A stretch of DNA of 64,000 nucleotides from Rhizobium sp. SL86 (GTDB lineage: Bacteria; Pseudomonadota; Alphaproteobacteria; Rhizobiales; Rhizobiaceae), in assembly GCF_026672545.1 (NCBI RefSeq), contig NZ_JAPPRJ010000002.1, forward strand, positions 186,001 through 250,000, written 5' to 3'. The position numbers and the translations under genes were made by a program. A model generated the notes under the pieces. That model saw nothing but the letters and a program-made list of their open reading frames with translations. It did no database searches and was not told the origin of the DNA. Below, one piece after another: positions 37,090 through 45,356 of this stretch (position 1 is the first letter of the stretch; the number at the start of each line of letters is the position of its first letter).

Positions 37090-38373
37090 TCAGCGGGCGC
37101 GTTCGACGATGGCCTGGGCATCATCGACGAACTGCGTTGCCGCATCCTTCGCCTTGGCGCGACCGAGCACGACATCGGTTCCGATGCGCATGAAGGCATC
37201 GCGCACTTCGCCGGCACCCTTCGGCGCGGGAAGCGGCAGGTCGCCGACCTTGGTCTGGATCGCGTCGAAATAGGCGACGGAGAGCTTTTCCACGTCGTTC
37301 AAGCCCGGCTGTAGGGCCGCGCGCACCTTCGGCGAGGCCGGGATGCCGCGTTCCAGGCCGAGGATCTTGGTGATCTCGGGATCTGTCACCCAGGCATTCA
37401 TGTAGGCCATGGCCGCGTCGGTATCCTTTGCATCGCGCGAGAGCGACATGAACATCGACGGCTTGATGAACTGACCGGGTTTTCCGCCCTTCTTGTGCGG
37501 CACCATGGCGGCGCCGATCTTGTCCTTGGCCGCCGCCTGAATGCCGACGAGCTGGTTCGACCAGAAATGCGACATGGCGGTATCGCCGACCGCAACACCG
37601 GACTCGACGATCGGAATGTCGAGGATGACGGTCTTTTCCTTCGGGCGCACGACGTCCTTTTTGCGCAGATCCTCCCAGAATTGCCAATAGCTTGCCACGT
37701 CATCGACGGTTGCGGCGACATTGCCGTCCTTGTCGTAGAATTCATGGCCGTTCTGGCGCGTCCAGGACTCGAAGACCTCGATCATCAGCGACAGGTCGTC
37801 GGACCCCTTCACCTTGCCGCCGGTCTTCTGGGTGATCTGCTCGCTCGCCTTGGCAAAATCGTCCCAGGTCCAGTTGATCAGGTCGGCGTCGATACCGGCT
37901 TCCTTGAAGACGCGCGTGTTGTGGACGATCACCTGGCTGTTGGAGCCGATATTCAGCGCATAGAGCTTGCCATCCACCATGCCGCCGGAGATCGGACCCT
38001 TGTCGAAATCCTGGATCATCAGGCTCTTGCCGACATATTCGTCGAGCGGCTTCAGGGCGCCGCGGCGCACATATTCGAACAGATAACGGTAGTCCATCTG
38101 CACGAGGTCCGCCATGTTGCGGCCCGCGGTCTGGGTTGCCATCTTCGTCCAGTAGTCGCCCCAGCCGATCGTTTCGCCGGACACCTTGATCGTCGGATTG
38201 GCCTTCTGGAACACGTCGATCACGGCAAAGGTGCGCTTGTCACGCTCCGGATTGCCCCACCAGTAATGGCGGATGGTCTTCGCCTGCGCATAGGCCGGAA
38301 GGCCGGTCAGTGCCGAGGCGGCGAAGCCTGCGGCAGCTGTGCCAAGAAGGCCACGTCGGGTCAACTTCGTCAT
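37090..38373 (-). CDS. CUT1 sugar ABC transporter, extracellular binding protein
   Basis: A 427-residue periplasmic binding protein. The N-terminus TKLTRRGLLGTAAAGFAASAL has a twin-arginine-like RRGLL, so export may be by Tat, with cleavage after AYAQA at about 31. The mature start KTIRHYWWGNPERDKRTFAVID is the family 1 solute-binding fold. GGAGGAGG lies 7-8 bases upstream of ATG 38373. The ligand is probably an unsaturated galacturonyl-rhamnose disaccharide or short rhamnogalacturonan fragment, judged from the GH105 gene directly upstream. Confidence 0.88.
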   Translation of the reverse strand: MTKLTRRGLLGTAAAGFAASALTGLPAYAQAKTIRHYWWGNPERDKRTFAVIDVFQKANPTIKVSGETIGWGDYWTKMATQTAGRNMADLVQMDYRYLFEYVRRGALKPLDEYVGKSLMIQDFDKGPISGGMVDGKLYALNIGSNSQVIVHNTRVFKEAGIDADLINWTWDDFAKASEQITQKTGGKVKGSDDLSLMIEVFESWTRQNGHEFYDKDGNVAATVDDVASYWQFWEDLRKKDVVRPKEKTVILDIPIVESGVAVGDTAMSHFWSNQLVGIQAAAKDKIGAAMVPHKKGGKPGQFIKPSMFMSLSRDAKDTDAAMAYMNAWVTDPEITKILGLERGIPASPKVRAALQPGLNDVEKLSVAYFDAIQTKVGDLPLPAPKGAGEVRDAFMRIGTDVVLGRAKAKDAATQFVDDAQAIVERAR

Positions 38374-38493
38374 GTCTTTTCCTCCTCCAAAGGTTGCCGG
38401 AAAAGGCGGTTCCTTCGCCCTTCCGAATGCGTCTGTCGGGTCCCCCACTCCTCCTGGACGACCCTCCTGCATCGTTTGGATCTGCCATGCGCC

Positions 38494-39612
38494 TCAGATG
38501 TGGCTGCGCAGCAGTTCCGTCAGGCAGAGCATGGCCATCGCCTGCCCATAGGGCATCGAGGTCAGCTTGATCTGCCGGTAGAAATCGAGATCTTGGCCCA
38601 TGGCCGTGCCGAAGGAGACCTGCGTCAGTTCTCCCTCCGGCGAGATTTTCTCGACCACGCCGCGCATCGCCCGTTCTGCGGTCTCGCGATATTCCGGACC
38701 GAGATAACGTTTGCGCACGCTTTTCATCAGGCCATAAGCGAACCCCGCCGTCGCCGAGGCTTCGAGATAACTGTCCGGGTCGTCGATCAGCGTATGCCAA
38801 AGGCCGGAGGCATGCTGGTGCTGCTTGAGACTCGTCGCCTGGCGGTTCAGCAACGAAAGGAGATGTCGGCGCAGGAAATCCCCTTCCTTCAGGTCCAGAA
38901 GTTCGATGAATTCGGGGATCGCGATGGTGATCCAGCTGTTTCCTCTGGCCCAGCGGGCGCGGGCGAAATTGTGGTTGCCGTCAAAGGTCCAGCCGTGGAA
39001 CCAGAGACCCGTCTCCGTATCAAGAAGATACTGGGCGTGCACCAGAAACTGGTACTTCGCCTCCTCGACATAATCCGGCCGGTTCAGAACAAGGCCGATC
39101 TTGGCGAGCGGCAGCACGCTCATCATCAGCGTGTCGTCCCACATCTGCTGGTCGTTGACGCTGTTATAGACGATGTGCTGCAGGCCGCCTTCCCGGGTGC
39201 GCGGCATCTCGTGCATCACCCATTCGGCCCAGGTGTCGAGATAGGGCAGGAAACGCGCCTCGCGGGTCATCTCGTAAAGATGCGCGAGCGTCAGGAAAGG
39301 GGCGACCGTGTTGATGTTCTTCGTCGGCGTGCCTTCGGCAAGCCGCGCGTCGAACCAGTCGGTGATGGTCTTCAGCGCCGCCTCGCTGCCGGTCAGCTGC
39401 CAGTATTTCAGCAGGCCGTAGAGGGCAATTCCATGCGTCCATTCCCAGCCGGCCCAGCCCTTGGTGTCGATCACGCGGCCGTCTTCAAGCCGCAGCAGGA
39501 ACTCGCCCGTCTTGTCCTCGATGTTGACGAGATTGTCGGTCAGCCGTTCGATCAGGTCGCAGACATCCGCGCGCTGGATGAAGTGCTGTTTCTGCCTCAG
39601 CAGCGGATGCAT
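38494..39612 (-). CDS. Unsaturated rhamnogalacturonyl hydrolase, GH105
   Basis: A 372-residue (alpha/alpha)6 barrel of family GH105 (YteR/YesR-like). The probable catalytic Asp is Asp160 in QMWDDTLMM. GWEWTHGIALYGLLKY, RGNSWITIAIPEF and ASATAGFAYGLMK are family landmarks. No signal peptide, so it acts in the cytoplasm on an imported disaccharide, releasing 4-deoxy-threo-hexulosuronate precursor and L-rhamnose. ATG 39612 follows GGGAGGGG. First gene of the operon; divergent from the IclR regulator. Its rhamnose product would be degraded by the rha genes 10-20 kb to the left. Confidence 0.88.
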   Translation of the reverse strand: MHPLLRQKQHFIQRADVCDLIERLTDNLVNIEDKTGEFLLRLEDGRVIDTKGWAGWEWTHGIALYGLLKYWQLTGSEAALKTITDWFDARLAEGTPTKNINTVAPFLTLAHLYEMTREARFLPYLDTWAEWVMHEMPRTREGGLQHIVYNSVNDQQMWDDTLMMSVLPLAKIGLVLNRPDYVEEAKYQFLVHAQYLLDTETGLWFHGWTFDGNHNFARARWARGNSWITIAIPEFIELLDLKEGDFLRRHLLSLLNRQATSLKQHQHASGLWHTLIDDPDSYLEASATAGFAYGLMKSVRKRYLGPEYRETAERAMRGVVEKISPEGELTQVSFGTAMGQDLDFYRQIKLTSMPYGQAMAMLCLTELLRSHI

Positions 39613-39637
39613 GCTCCGATCCCCTCCCATTGAAATA

Positions 39638-39807
39638 TTTTCGGAACAACGTTTCGAAAATCAAGAAATCACACTCCGAATGGCTTTTCAATGGCAAATT
39701 TTGCGCTAGGCTTACACCACCAGATCAGGCGAACCGGCCGCGTCTTCGTGACAAGGAGCGGTCGCTTGAAACGTCAGAGACAAAATTCCAGAAGTCCGTT
39801 TCGAAAA
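39638..39807. promoter_or_regulatory. Candidate KdgR-type operators between GH105 operon and regulator
   Basis: A 10-bp dyad TTTTCGGAAC-AAC-GTTTCGAAAA (39638-39660; one mismatch) lies 25 bases before the GH105 start. The right half, GTTTCGAAAA, recurs exactly at 39798-39807, fifteen bases before the regulator start, opposite a degenerate left half ATTCCAGAAG. The shape recalls the enterobacterial KdgR box (GAAAC around a short centre), so both promoters are probably controlled by the adjacent IclR protein. Confidence 0.6.
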
Positions 39808-39822
39808 ATGTAGAACGCATCC

Positions 39823-40638
39823 ATGGCCGACACCCAAGTCAAGACAGATAACGTTGCGGCGGTTCTCAAGGTCTTCGCCGTCCTGGAGGCCCTGGTCGAG
39901 GAGAAGCGTGTCAGCCTCGCGGATCTTGCCCATCGGGCCATGACCTCCAAGACCACGGCCCATCGCCTGCTGCAGACGATGATGGAGCTCGGTTATGTCG
40001 AACAGGATGCCGATACGGAGAAATACGGGCTGACGCTCAAGCTGTTCAGCCTCGGCGCCCGCTCGCTCAACGAGCAGGCCGATCTGTTGCGGGTGGCCGA
40101 CCAGGCGATGGGAAAGCTGTCGCGGGCAACCGGCGAATCCGTCAATCTCGGGATTCTGGACGAGCGCGACGAGAAGGTCGTCTACATCCACAAATATGAT
40201 TCCGCCTTCAGCCTATCGATGAAATCGACGCTCGGCCTGCGCAATCCGTTGCACAGCACCTCTCTCGGCAAAGCGCTTCTCGCCTGGCGCGACGAGGACG
40301 AGATCCGCGACCGCATGGCACGCATGGACTTCGTCAAGCGCGCCCCGCGCACGCTGACCAATGCGGAGACGCTGATGGCGGATCTGAAACTGGCCCGCAG
40401 TCGCGGCTTTGCCGAGGAAATCGAGGAAAGCGAAGCAGGCGTGCGCTGCATGGCAACCCCGATCTTCAACCATCTCGGCAAACCCGTTGCCGCCATCTCG
40501 ATTTCGTTTCCGCTCTTCCGCTTCGACGAGGCCCGCCGGCAGGACTATATCGATCTTCTGACGACGGCGGGGCTCACGACCTCCACCGCACTCGGTTATC
40601 ACCCGGTGCCGGACGTCGTCTCATCTACCGGCAGATAA
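39823..40638 (+). CDS. IclR-family regulator, KdgR-like
   Basis: A 271-residue regulator with an N-terminal winged helix (VSLADLAHRAMTSKTTAHRLLQTM, about 30-53) and a C-terminal IclR effector domain. The segments VVYIHKYDSAFSLSMKS, GLRNPLHSTSLGKALLAWRDEDEI and AISISFPLFRFDE closely recall E. coli/Dickeya KdgR, which senses 2-keto-3-deoxygluconate. This is the expected sensor for products of unsaturated uronate breakdown. Ribosome site is weak. Divergent from the GH105-transporter operon. The function (pectin-product-responsive repressor) is inferred from similarity and context. Confidence 0.85.
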   Translation: MADTQVKTDNVAAVLKVFAVLEALVEEKRVSLADLAHRAMTSKTTAHRLLQTMMELGYVEQDADTEKYGLTLKLFSLGARSLNEQADLLRVADQAMGKLSRATGESVNLGILDERDEKVVYIHKYDSAFSLSMKSTLGLRNPLHSTSLGKALLAWRDEDEIRDRMARMDFVKRAPRTLTNAETLMADLKLARSRGFAEEIEESEAGVRCMATPIFNHLGKPVAAISISFPLFRFDEARRQDYIDLLTTAGLTTSTALGYHPVPDVVSSTGR

Positions 40639-40663
40639 CAAGGGCTCCAGCAACCGACGTCGT

Positions 40664-41194
40664 TCAGCGGTCGCGGCGCGACGTCTCATCCGCTCGCGTG
40701 TCTTCGGGTCTTGTTGGGGGCCGAAGGTTCATCCGCACTTCGACCTTGCGCAGCAGCCACAACACCACCATGGCCATCGTCGTGGTCAGCACGGCGAGCT
40801 GCCAGAACCCAAGGCCGGCAACCAGACCGGTTGCGCCGGCCAGCCACATGCCGGCACCGGTGGTCAATCCGCGAACTTCACCGCGGGCAAACACGATCGT
40901 TCCGGCGGCGAGAAAGGCAACGCCCGATGTCAGCGCCTCGATGAGACGCAGAGGATCGATGCGTGTCTGTTCGGACTCGAAGGTCTGCAGATGGGTCATT
41001 TCGATCGCGGCGAGTGCGAAGACGGCTGCAGACAAACAGATCAGGATATGGGTGCGAAAGCCGGCCGCCCGTTCGTGCCATTCCCGTTCGAAACCGATCA
41101 CCGCACCGCAGAGCAGCGCAACGAACAGGCGAAGCGCCATGACGCTGGTGCCGAGATAGCTGTCGTGACTGAGTTCGTTGGCAAGCGCTTCCAT
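40664..41194 (-). CDS. MgtC/SapB-family membrane protein
   Basis: A 176-residue protein with four to five membrane helices. The family core is LFVALLCGAVIGFEREWHERAAGFRTHILICLSAAVFA at about 24-62 (Arg/Glu in the GxERE motif) and GLTTGAGMWLAGATGLVAGLG. It lacks the C-terminal ACT-like domain of Salmonella MgtC, so it is the short SapB form. Role in Mg2+-limitation or stress adaptation is known for some members; here a stress-type promoter lies just upstream. Stop is 26 bases from the convergent KdgR-like gene. Confidence 0.82.
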   Translation of the reverse strand: MEALANELSHDSYLGTSVMALRLFVALLCGAVIGFEREWHERAAGFRTHILICLSAAVFALAAIEMTHLQTFESEQTRIDPLRLIEALTSGVAFLAAGTIVFARGEVRGLTTGAGMWLAGATGLVAGLGFWQLAVLTTTMAMVVLWLLRKVEVRMNLRPPTRPEDTRADETSRRDR

Positions 41195-41203
41195 GCGCGC
41201 TCA

Positions 41204-41228
41204 AACCCGCCTGTCGGCCTCTTGTTCC
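41204..41228 (-). promoter_or_regulatory. Stress-sigma-type promoter of the mgtC-like gene
   Basis: On the minus strand GGAAC (41228-41224), 16 bases, GGTT (41207-41204). It leaves only about 5-8 bases of leader to ATG 41194, so the message would be nearly leaderless if this is the sole promoter. Confidence 0.42.
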
Positions 41229-41291
41229 AACCCCCGCTACGGGGTGCGGTAGATCCATCGTGCCGGGGAAGCCTTGTTGGTTCTTGTCGGG

Positions 41292-41322
41292 AAGGCCCCT
41301 GATCCGTTACCGGCGGGGCCTT
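41292..41322 (-). terminator. Hairpin after the PRC-barrel gene
   Basis: AAGGCCCC (41292-41299) pairs with GGGGCCTT (41315-41322) across a 15-base loop, 18-48 bases past the stop at 41340. On the minus strand it is followed by CCCGAC, so there is no good T-run; a Rho-assisted or processing hairpin is equally possible. Confidence 0.4.
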
Positions 41323-41339
41323 TCCTGTCTTCGGCGTGA

Positions 41340-42341
41340 TCAGCTGTCGTTCAACCGGTCGTAATCGAAGGGCGCAAGCGTCACGGCCTCATCGCGGTTG
41401 TACGGCAGGTCGTAATAGCGGTTGCCCGGAGCCCAGCCGTAGCTGTAGCCGTAATACGGATAGGCGAAACGTCCGCGGGTGCCGTAACCCGCATCGCGCT
41501 CCACCACGGCCGCCTTGACCCGTCCCTCTTCAAAGATCAGGTCGCTGACATAACCATAACCCTGATAAGCGGCGGCGCGCTCACGCATGGCAGGTGTCAT
41601 CGTGTTCTGCGTGGATGTGTTCTGCGTGGACCGGTTGGCGGTTGCGTCTTGTGCTCCCTGAGCCGCAGACGTCTGCCGGTTTTGCCCGGCGGCATTGTTC
41701 TGCCCTGCCGTCTGCGATGCCGCGGCCTGACCCGTCTGGCTCGTCTGATCCGTCTGGCCGCTGGCCTGACCCGCCTGGTCGCCGGTGCCGCGAATGCGGG
41801 CAATGTCGCCGATCAGTTCCGATGCGCGCCATGCACGCGGGCCAAGTTCCCGGTCATCGAGATTGGAGACGACCCCTTCGGACAGTTGCTGGCCGGTTGG
41901 CATCGACAGAACGCTGAATTCGTCGGCATTGTCTTCCGTCACCGGAAGAGCAACGGTGCCGTCCTGGCGGAAGGTGACCTGGTTCCACGGAACGCTGACA
42001 TGGGTATCGCCAATGTCCCAGACGCCTCCGACTTCTGCAACCAGCGCCAGCAGTTCGCCATTGGAGCCGATGATGAGGTCTTCGACATCGCCGATCTCGT
42101 CGCCATTCCGGCTAAACACCTGACGATCAAACAGGGCCTCGGCACTCCAGCTGTTCTCGTAGAGGGAATCGGTATCCCAGTCGCTGAGCGCGATGACCTC
42201 GCCGACCCTCACCTGCGAGGCGTCGGTATTGGCAGTGGAACGGGCGCTGTTCTGCGCGTTTGCTGGCGTTGCGGCCTGTTGGGCAAGGGCACTGCCCGTT
42301 GTGACCAGGATCAACGCCAAGGCGGTTTCCAACGTCTTCAT
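41340..42341 (-). CDS. PRC-barrel protein with glutamine-rich insertion
   Basis: A 333-residue exported protein with a signal peptide (cleavage after SALA, about 20). A first PRC-barrel spans about residues 70-140 (RNGDEIGDVEDLIIGSNGELLALVAEV). A second begins at about 171 (RASELIGDIARIRG) but is interrupted by about 70 low-complexity residues rich in Q, T, A, S and N (about 188-258) before resuming with GYGYVSDLIFEEGRVKAAVV. The C-terminus is Tyr/Gly/Pro-rich. AAGGAG lies seven bases before ATG 42341. PRC proteins of this kind are common among alphaproteobacterial stress genes. Function unknown. Confidence 0.82.
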   Translation of the reverse strand: MKTLETALALILVTTGSALAQQAATPANAQNSARSTANTDASQVRVGEVIALSDWDTDSLYENSWSAEALFDRQVFSRNGDEIGDVEDLIIGSNGELLALVAEVGGVWDIGDTHVSVPWNQVTFRQDGTVALPVTEDNADEFSVLSMPTGQQLSEGVVSNLDDRELGPRAWRASELIGDIARIRGTGDQAGQASGQTDQTSQTGQAAASQTAGQNNAAGQNRQTSAAQGAQDATANRSTQNTSTQNTMTPAMRERAAAYQGYGYVSDLIFEEGRVKAAVVERDAGYGTRGRFAYPYYGYSYGWAPGNRYYDLPYNRDEAVTLAPFDYDRLNDS

Positions 42342-42602
42342 CGATGTCTCCTTTGAGTGGTGTGTGTCTGCTGGTTTGCTGCAAAAGGCAGCACGCGAAA
42401 GATCGGCTGACATCGGGCCAGGGCCGTTCTCGTGCATCGATGTCACGGCTGTTGCCGCTCCCGTTGTTGCGGCTTCGCCCACCGGCTTTCGCATCCCGTC
42501 GCCTTGCAAGCGCAGCCCCGTCCAGGGCCCGCAGAGCCGTCGCGCTCGCCGCCATTGTGGTGGACGGCGGCCATGATCACGCCGCCTTTCGCATGAGCCG
42601 CT

Positions 42603-42627
42603 AACCTCTTTTGCGCGCCAGAGTTCC
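42603..42627 (-). promoter_or_regulatory. Stress-sigma-type promoter of the PRC-barrel gene
   Basis: On the minus strand GGAAC (42627-42623), 16 bases, GGTT (42606-42603). About 255 bases of leader would precede ATG 42341. Confidence 0.42.
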
Positions 42628-42756
42628 CCGAAAAATCCCAGGAAAGATCCCCTGCGTGCCGGAGTCCGCGTTCGCTGCCGCTGATGCACCGGTGACTGAC
42701 CTCACCGGAACCTCCAGCGCCGGTGAAGGATCGGCGTGACGCCGGGCATCGTGATT

Positions 42757-42838
42757 GCGGACCGTCCGCCGTCAGGAAGGGATCCGCCGCACCGGCCGCA
42801 TTTCGCGGCATCTTGGGGTTGTCAGGCGGACCGTCCGC
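42757..42838 (+). promoter_or_regulatory. Two copies of palindrome GCGGACCGTCCGC upstream of gcd
   Basis: Identical perfect palindromes at 42757-42769 and 42826-42838, 69 bases apart start to start, the second 40 bases before the gcd start codon. The second extends to GGCGGACCGTCCGCC. Two exact copies at a promoter suggest a dimeric regulator site, with looping possible. Confidence 0.5.
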
Positions 42839-42878
42839 CCCAAGTCGGGAGAACGGATCCAACGAAGGAGGCAAGGAG

Positions 42879-45290
42879 ATGCGGAGTTCCCATCAAAGTG
42901 CAATCGGAGTGTGGCTGACGCGGGCTCTCGCAGTCCTTCTGTTGGTGATTGGTCTCATCCTTGCCATCGGCGGCGCCTATCTGTTGTGGCTGGGGGGCTC
43001 TGCCTATTATGGCCTGGCCGGGATCGGACTTGTCGTTTCCGGCTATCTGATTGCCCGTTTGCGTGTGAGCGGCGCGTTTGTCTATCTCGCAACCTTCCTG
43101 CTGACGGTGGCCTGGGCGTTCTGGGAGGTCGGGCTGAGCGGTTGGGCGCTCGTGCCGCGCATCATTCCGCCGGCAGTCCTGATGGTGCTCGTCTTTCTGG
43201 TGATGCCGGTCCTTTCTCCGCGTCGCCTGGGTTTTGGCATGGCCTCCGCTGCGGCGGTCCTCGTCGTCGTGATCGTGGCTGCCGGAGGTTCCTTCCTGTC
43301 GGTCAGAAATGAACCGGTCGTGATGGGTCAAATCCCCGAGGCAGGCCAGTTCGACATGCGTGATCCGTCCTTGCGGGCCACGGGCGCCGACTGGCCGGCC
43401 TATGGTGGAACCTACAGTGCTCGCCGTTATTCGCCGCTCGACCAGATCAACCGCGACAATGTCGGCAATCTGGAACGTGTCTGGGTGGCCCATACCCGCG
43501 ACCTGCCGGACAACCTCCAGGACAACAAATACGGCAATGAAAACACGCCGCTGAAGATCGGCAACAGCCTCTATGTGTGCTCGGCGAAGAACATCCTGAT
43601 CGCCTTCGATGCCGCCAGCGGTCAGGAGAAATGGCGATATGATCCAGGCATCACCAACGACTGGATTCCCTATACGGCCGCATGCCGCGGGGTCGTCTAT
43701 TACGAGGTGCCCAATACGACAGCAGAGGATGTCTGCTCAACCCGCATCATCGAGGGCACGCTTGACGGGCGGCTGGTTGCCGTGGACGCGGATGACGGCA
43801 CACCCTGCCCCGGTTTCGGCGAGAACGGATCGGTGGATTTCAAGCGCGGCATGGGTCAGGTGGTGCCGGGAATGGTTTCGATGACGTCGCCCCCGACGAT
43901 CGTGCGCGGTATCATCGTGACGGGACACCAGGTTCTCGACGGGCAGAAGAATGATGCTCCCTCCGGTGTCATTCAGGGATTCGACGCTGTCACCGGGGCC
44001 CTTCGCTGGGCATGGGACATGACCAAACCCGAACTGAACGGCCTGCCACCGGAAGGCGAGACCTTCACCCGCGGGACACCCAATATGTGGACGATCGCAA
44101 CCGGTGACGAGGATCTCGGTTACGTCTATCTGCCGATGGGAAACTCCGCAGTCGATTACTGGAGCAGCGACCGGTCCGAAGCGGAGAACGAATTTTCCAC
44201 CTCGCTCGTGGCCATTGACGTGACGACTGGGCGACCGGCCTGGCACTTTCAGACCGTCCACAAGGATGTCTGGGATTACGATCTCGGCGCCCAGGGAACG
44301 CTGATCGACTTTCCGTCAGACGACGGGACGACAGTGCCGGCATTGATCCTGCCGTCGAAGCAGGGTGACATGTATGTTCTGGATCGACGCACCGGCGAAC
44401 CTCTCACGCCGGTGGAGGAGAGGCAGGTGCCGCAAGGAGGCGTTGAACCGGAGGAGCGGAGCCGCACCCAGCCGTTTTCCGGCTACCATACGCTGGCAAA
44501 ACAAAACCTGACCGAGGCCAGCATGTGGGGCATGTCGCCGATCGACCAGATGCTCTGCCGCATCCAGTTCCGGAAGGCGGCTTATGACGGGATTTACACC
44601 CCGCCGACGAGCGATACCCACTGGATCCAGTATCCCGGCTATAATGGCGGCACGGATTGGGGTGGCATTGCGGTTGATCCGACGCGCGGACTGATCATCG
44701 CCAACTACAATGATATGCCGAACCACAACCGGCTCATTCCGCGTGAGGAGGCCAACGAAATGGGCTGGGCCCCCCGCGGAGAGGCTCGGGGCGGCGACAT
44801 GGGCAGCGGTGCCGAAGGCGCGGGCGATCCTCAGGCCGGCACGCCCTTTGCAATCAACGTCAATGCCGGCTGGCGCATGCCCGTCACGGGCTTGCTCTGC
44901 AAGGAGCCTCCTTACGGCGGAATCCGCGCGATCGATATGGCAACGGGCGAGACGATCTGGGATCGACCGTTTGGAGAAGCGCGTCGCAACGGCCCCTTCG
45001 GTATTCCCTCGATGCTGCCAATCGTCATCGGCACGCCCAACAATGGCGGCGGTGTTATGACTGCCGGCGGTCTGATGTTTATCGCCGCCACCACCGACAA
45101 TGTGTTCCGGGCGATCGATATTGAGACCGGTGACACGGTCTGGGAAGATGTCCTGCCGGCGGGCGGGCAGGCAACGCCGATGACCTACGAGGTTGGTGGA
45201 CGGCAGTATGTCGTCGTCATGGCCGGTGGCCATCATTTCATGGAGACACCGGTGGGCGATGAAGTGATCGCCTACGCACTGCCCCGGTAA
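42879..45290 (+). CDS. gcd: Membrane-bound PQQ-dependent glucose/quinate/shikimate-type dehydrogenase
   Basis: An 803-residue protein close to the 796 of E. coli Gcd. Five membrane helices occupy residues 1-145, followed by an eight-bladed PQQ propeller in the periplasm (W-motifs GQEKWRYDP, TGRPAWHFQTVHKDVWDYD; catalytic-region NKYGNENTPLKIG; C-terminal GGLMFIAATTDNVFRAID). It would oxidise an aldose or quinate and pass electrons to ubiquinone. Holoenzyme needs PQQ; no pqq genes are in the window. AAGGAGGCAAGGAG precedes ATG 42879. Substrate among glucose, quinate and shikimate is not decided by the sequence; Gcd is preferred. Confidence 0.88.
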   Translation: MRSSHQSAIGVWLTRALAVLLLVIGLILAIGGAYLLWLGGSAYYGLAGIGLVVSGYLIARLRVSGAFVYLATFLLTVAWAFWEVGLSGWALVPRIIPPAVLMVLVFLVMPVLSPRRLGFGMASAAAVLVVVIVAAGGSFLSVRNEPVVMGQIPEAGQFDMRDPSLRATGADWPAYGGTYSARRYSPLDQINRDNVGNLERVWVAHTRDLPDNLQDNKYGNENTPLKIGNSLYVCSAKNILIAFDAASGQEKWRYDPGITNDWIPYTAACRGVVYYEVPNTTAEDVCSTRIIEGTLDGRLVAVDADDGTPCPGFGENGSVDFKRGMGQVVPGMVSMTSPPTIVRGIIVTGHQVLDGQKNDAPSGVIQGFDAVTGALRWAWDMTKPELNGLPPEGETFTRGTPNMWTIATGDEDLGYVYLPMGNSAVDYWSSDRSEAENEFSTSLVAIDVTTGRPAWHFQTVHKDVWDYDLGAQGTLIDFPSDDGTTVPALILPSKQGDMYVLDRRTGEPLTPVEERQVPQGGVEPEERSRTQPFSGYHTLAKQNLTEASMWGMSPIDQMLCRIQFRKAAYDGIYTPPTSDTHWIQYPGYNGGTDWGGIAVDPTRGLIIANYNDMPNHNRLIPREEANEMGWAPRGEARGGDMGSGAEGAGDPQAGTPFAINVNAGWRMPVTGLLCKEPPYGGIRAIDMATGETIWDRPFGEARRNGPFGIPSMLPIVIGTPNNGGGVMTAGGLMFIAATTDNVFRAIDIETGDTVWEDVLPAGGQATPMTYEVGGRQYVVVMAGGHHFMETPVGDEVIAYALPR

Positions 45291-45305
45291 GGATATGCCG
45301 CAAGC

Positions 45306-45331
45306 GAACCGGCATCCCGCGGTGCCGGTTC
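45306..45331 (+). terminator. Terminator-like hairpin after gcd
   Basis: GAACCGGCA (45306-45314) pairs perfectly with TGCCGGTTC (45323-45331), 8-base loop, followed by TTGTCGCTCC on the plus strand. It lies between the gcd stop (45290) and the convergent reductase stop (45357) and may serve both. Confidence 0.6.
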
Positions 45332-45356
45332 TTGTCGCTCCGTGGGGCGACTGAGG

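Larger units (their letters stand above)
42342..42878. other. 537-base gap between PRC-barrel gene and gcd; no gene supported
   Basis: Open frames here are shadows or extensions without family similarity. The gap holds a stress-type promoter for the leftward gene (42603-42627) and two copies of a 13-base palindrome near gcd (42757-42838). The leftward leader would be about 250 bases long, enough for post-transcriptional control, but I see no specific RNA structure. Confidence 0.5.

Noticed and set aside
37495..39633. 712-codon open frame on the plus strand opposite the GH105 and binding-protein genes
   Set aside because: It is the complement of two clearly recognised minus-strand genes; the translation is His/Arg/Asp-rich with no domain, as expected for antisense frames in GC-rich DNA.
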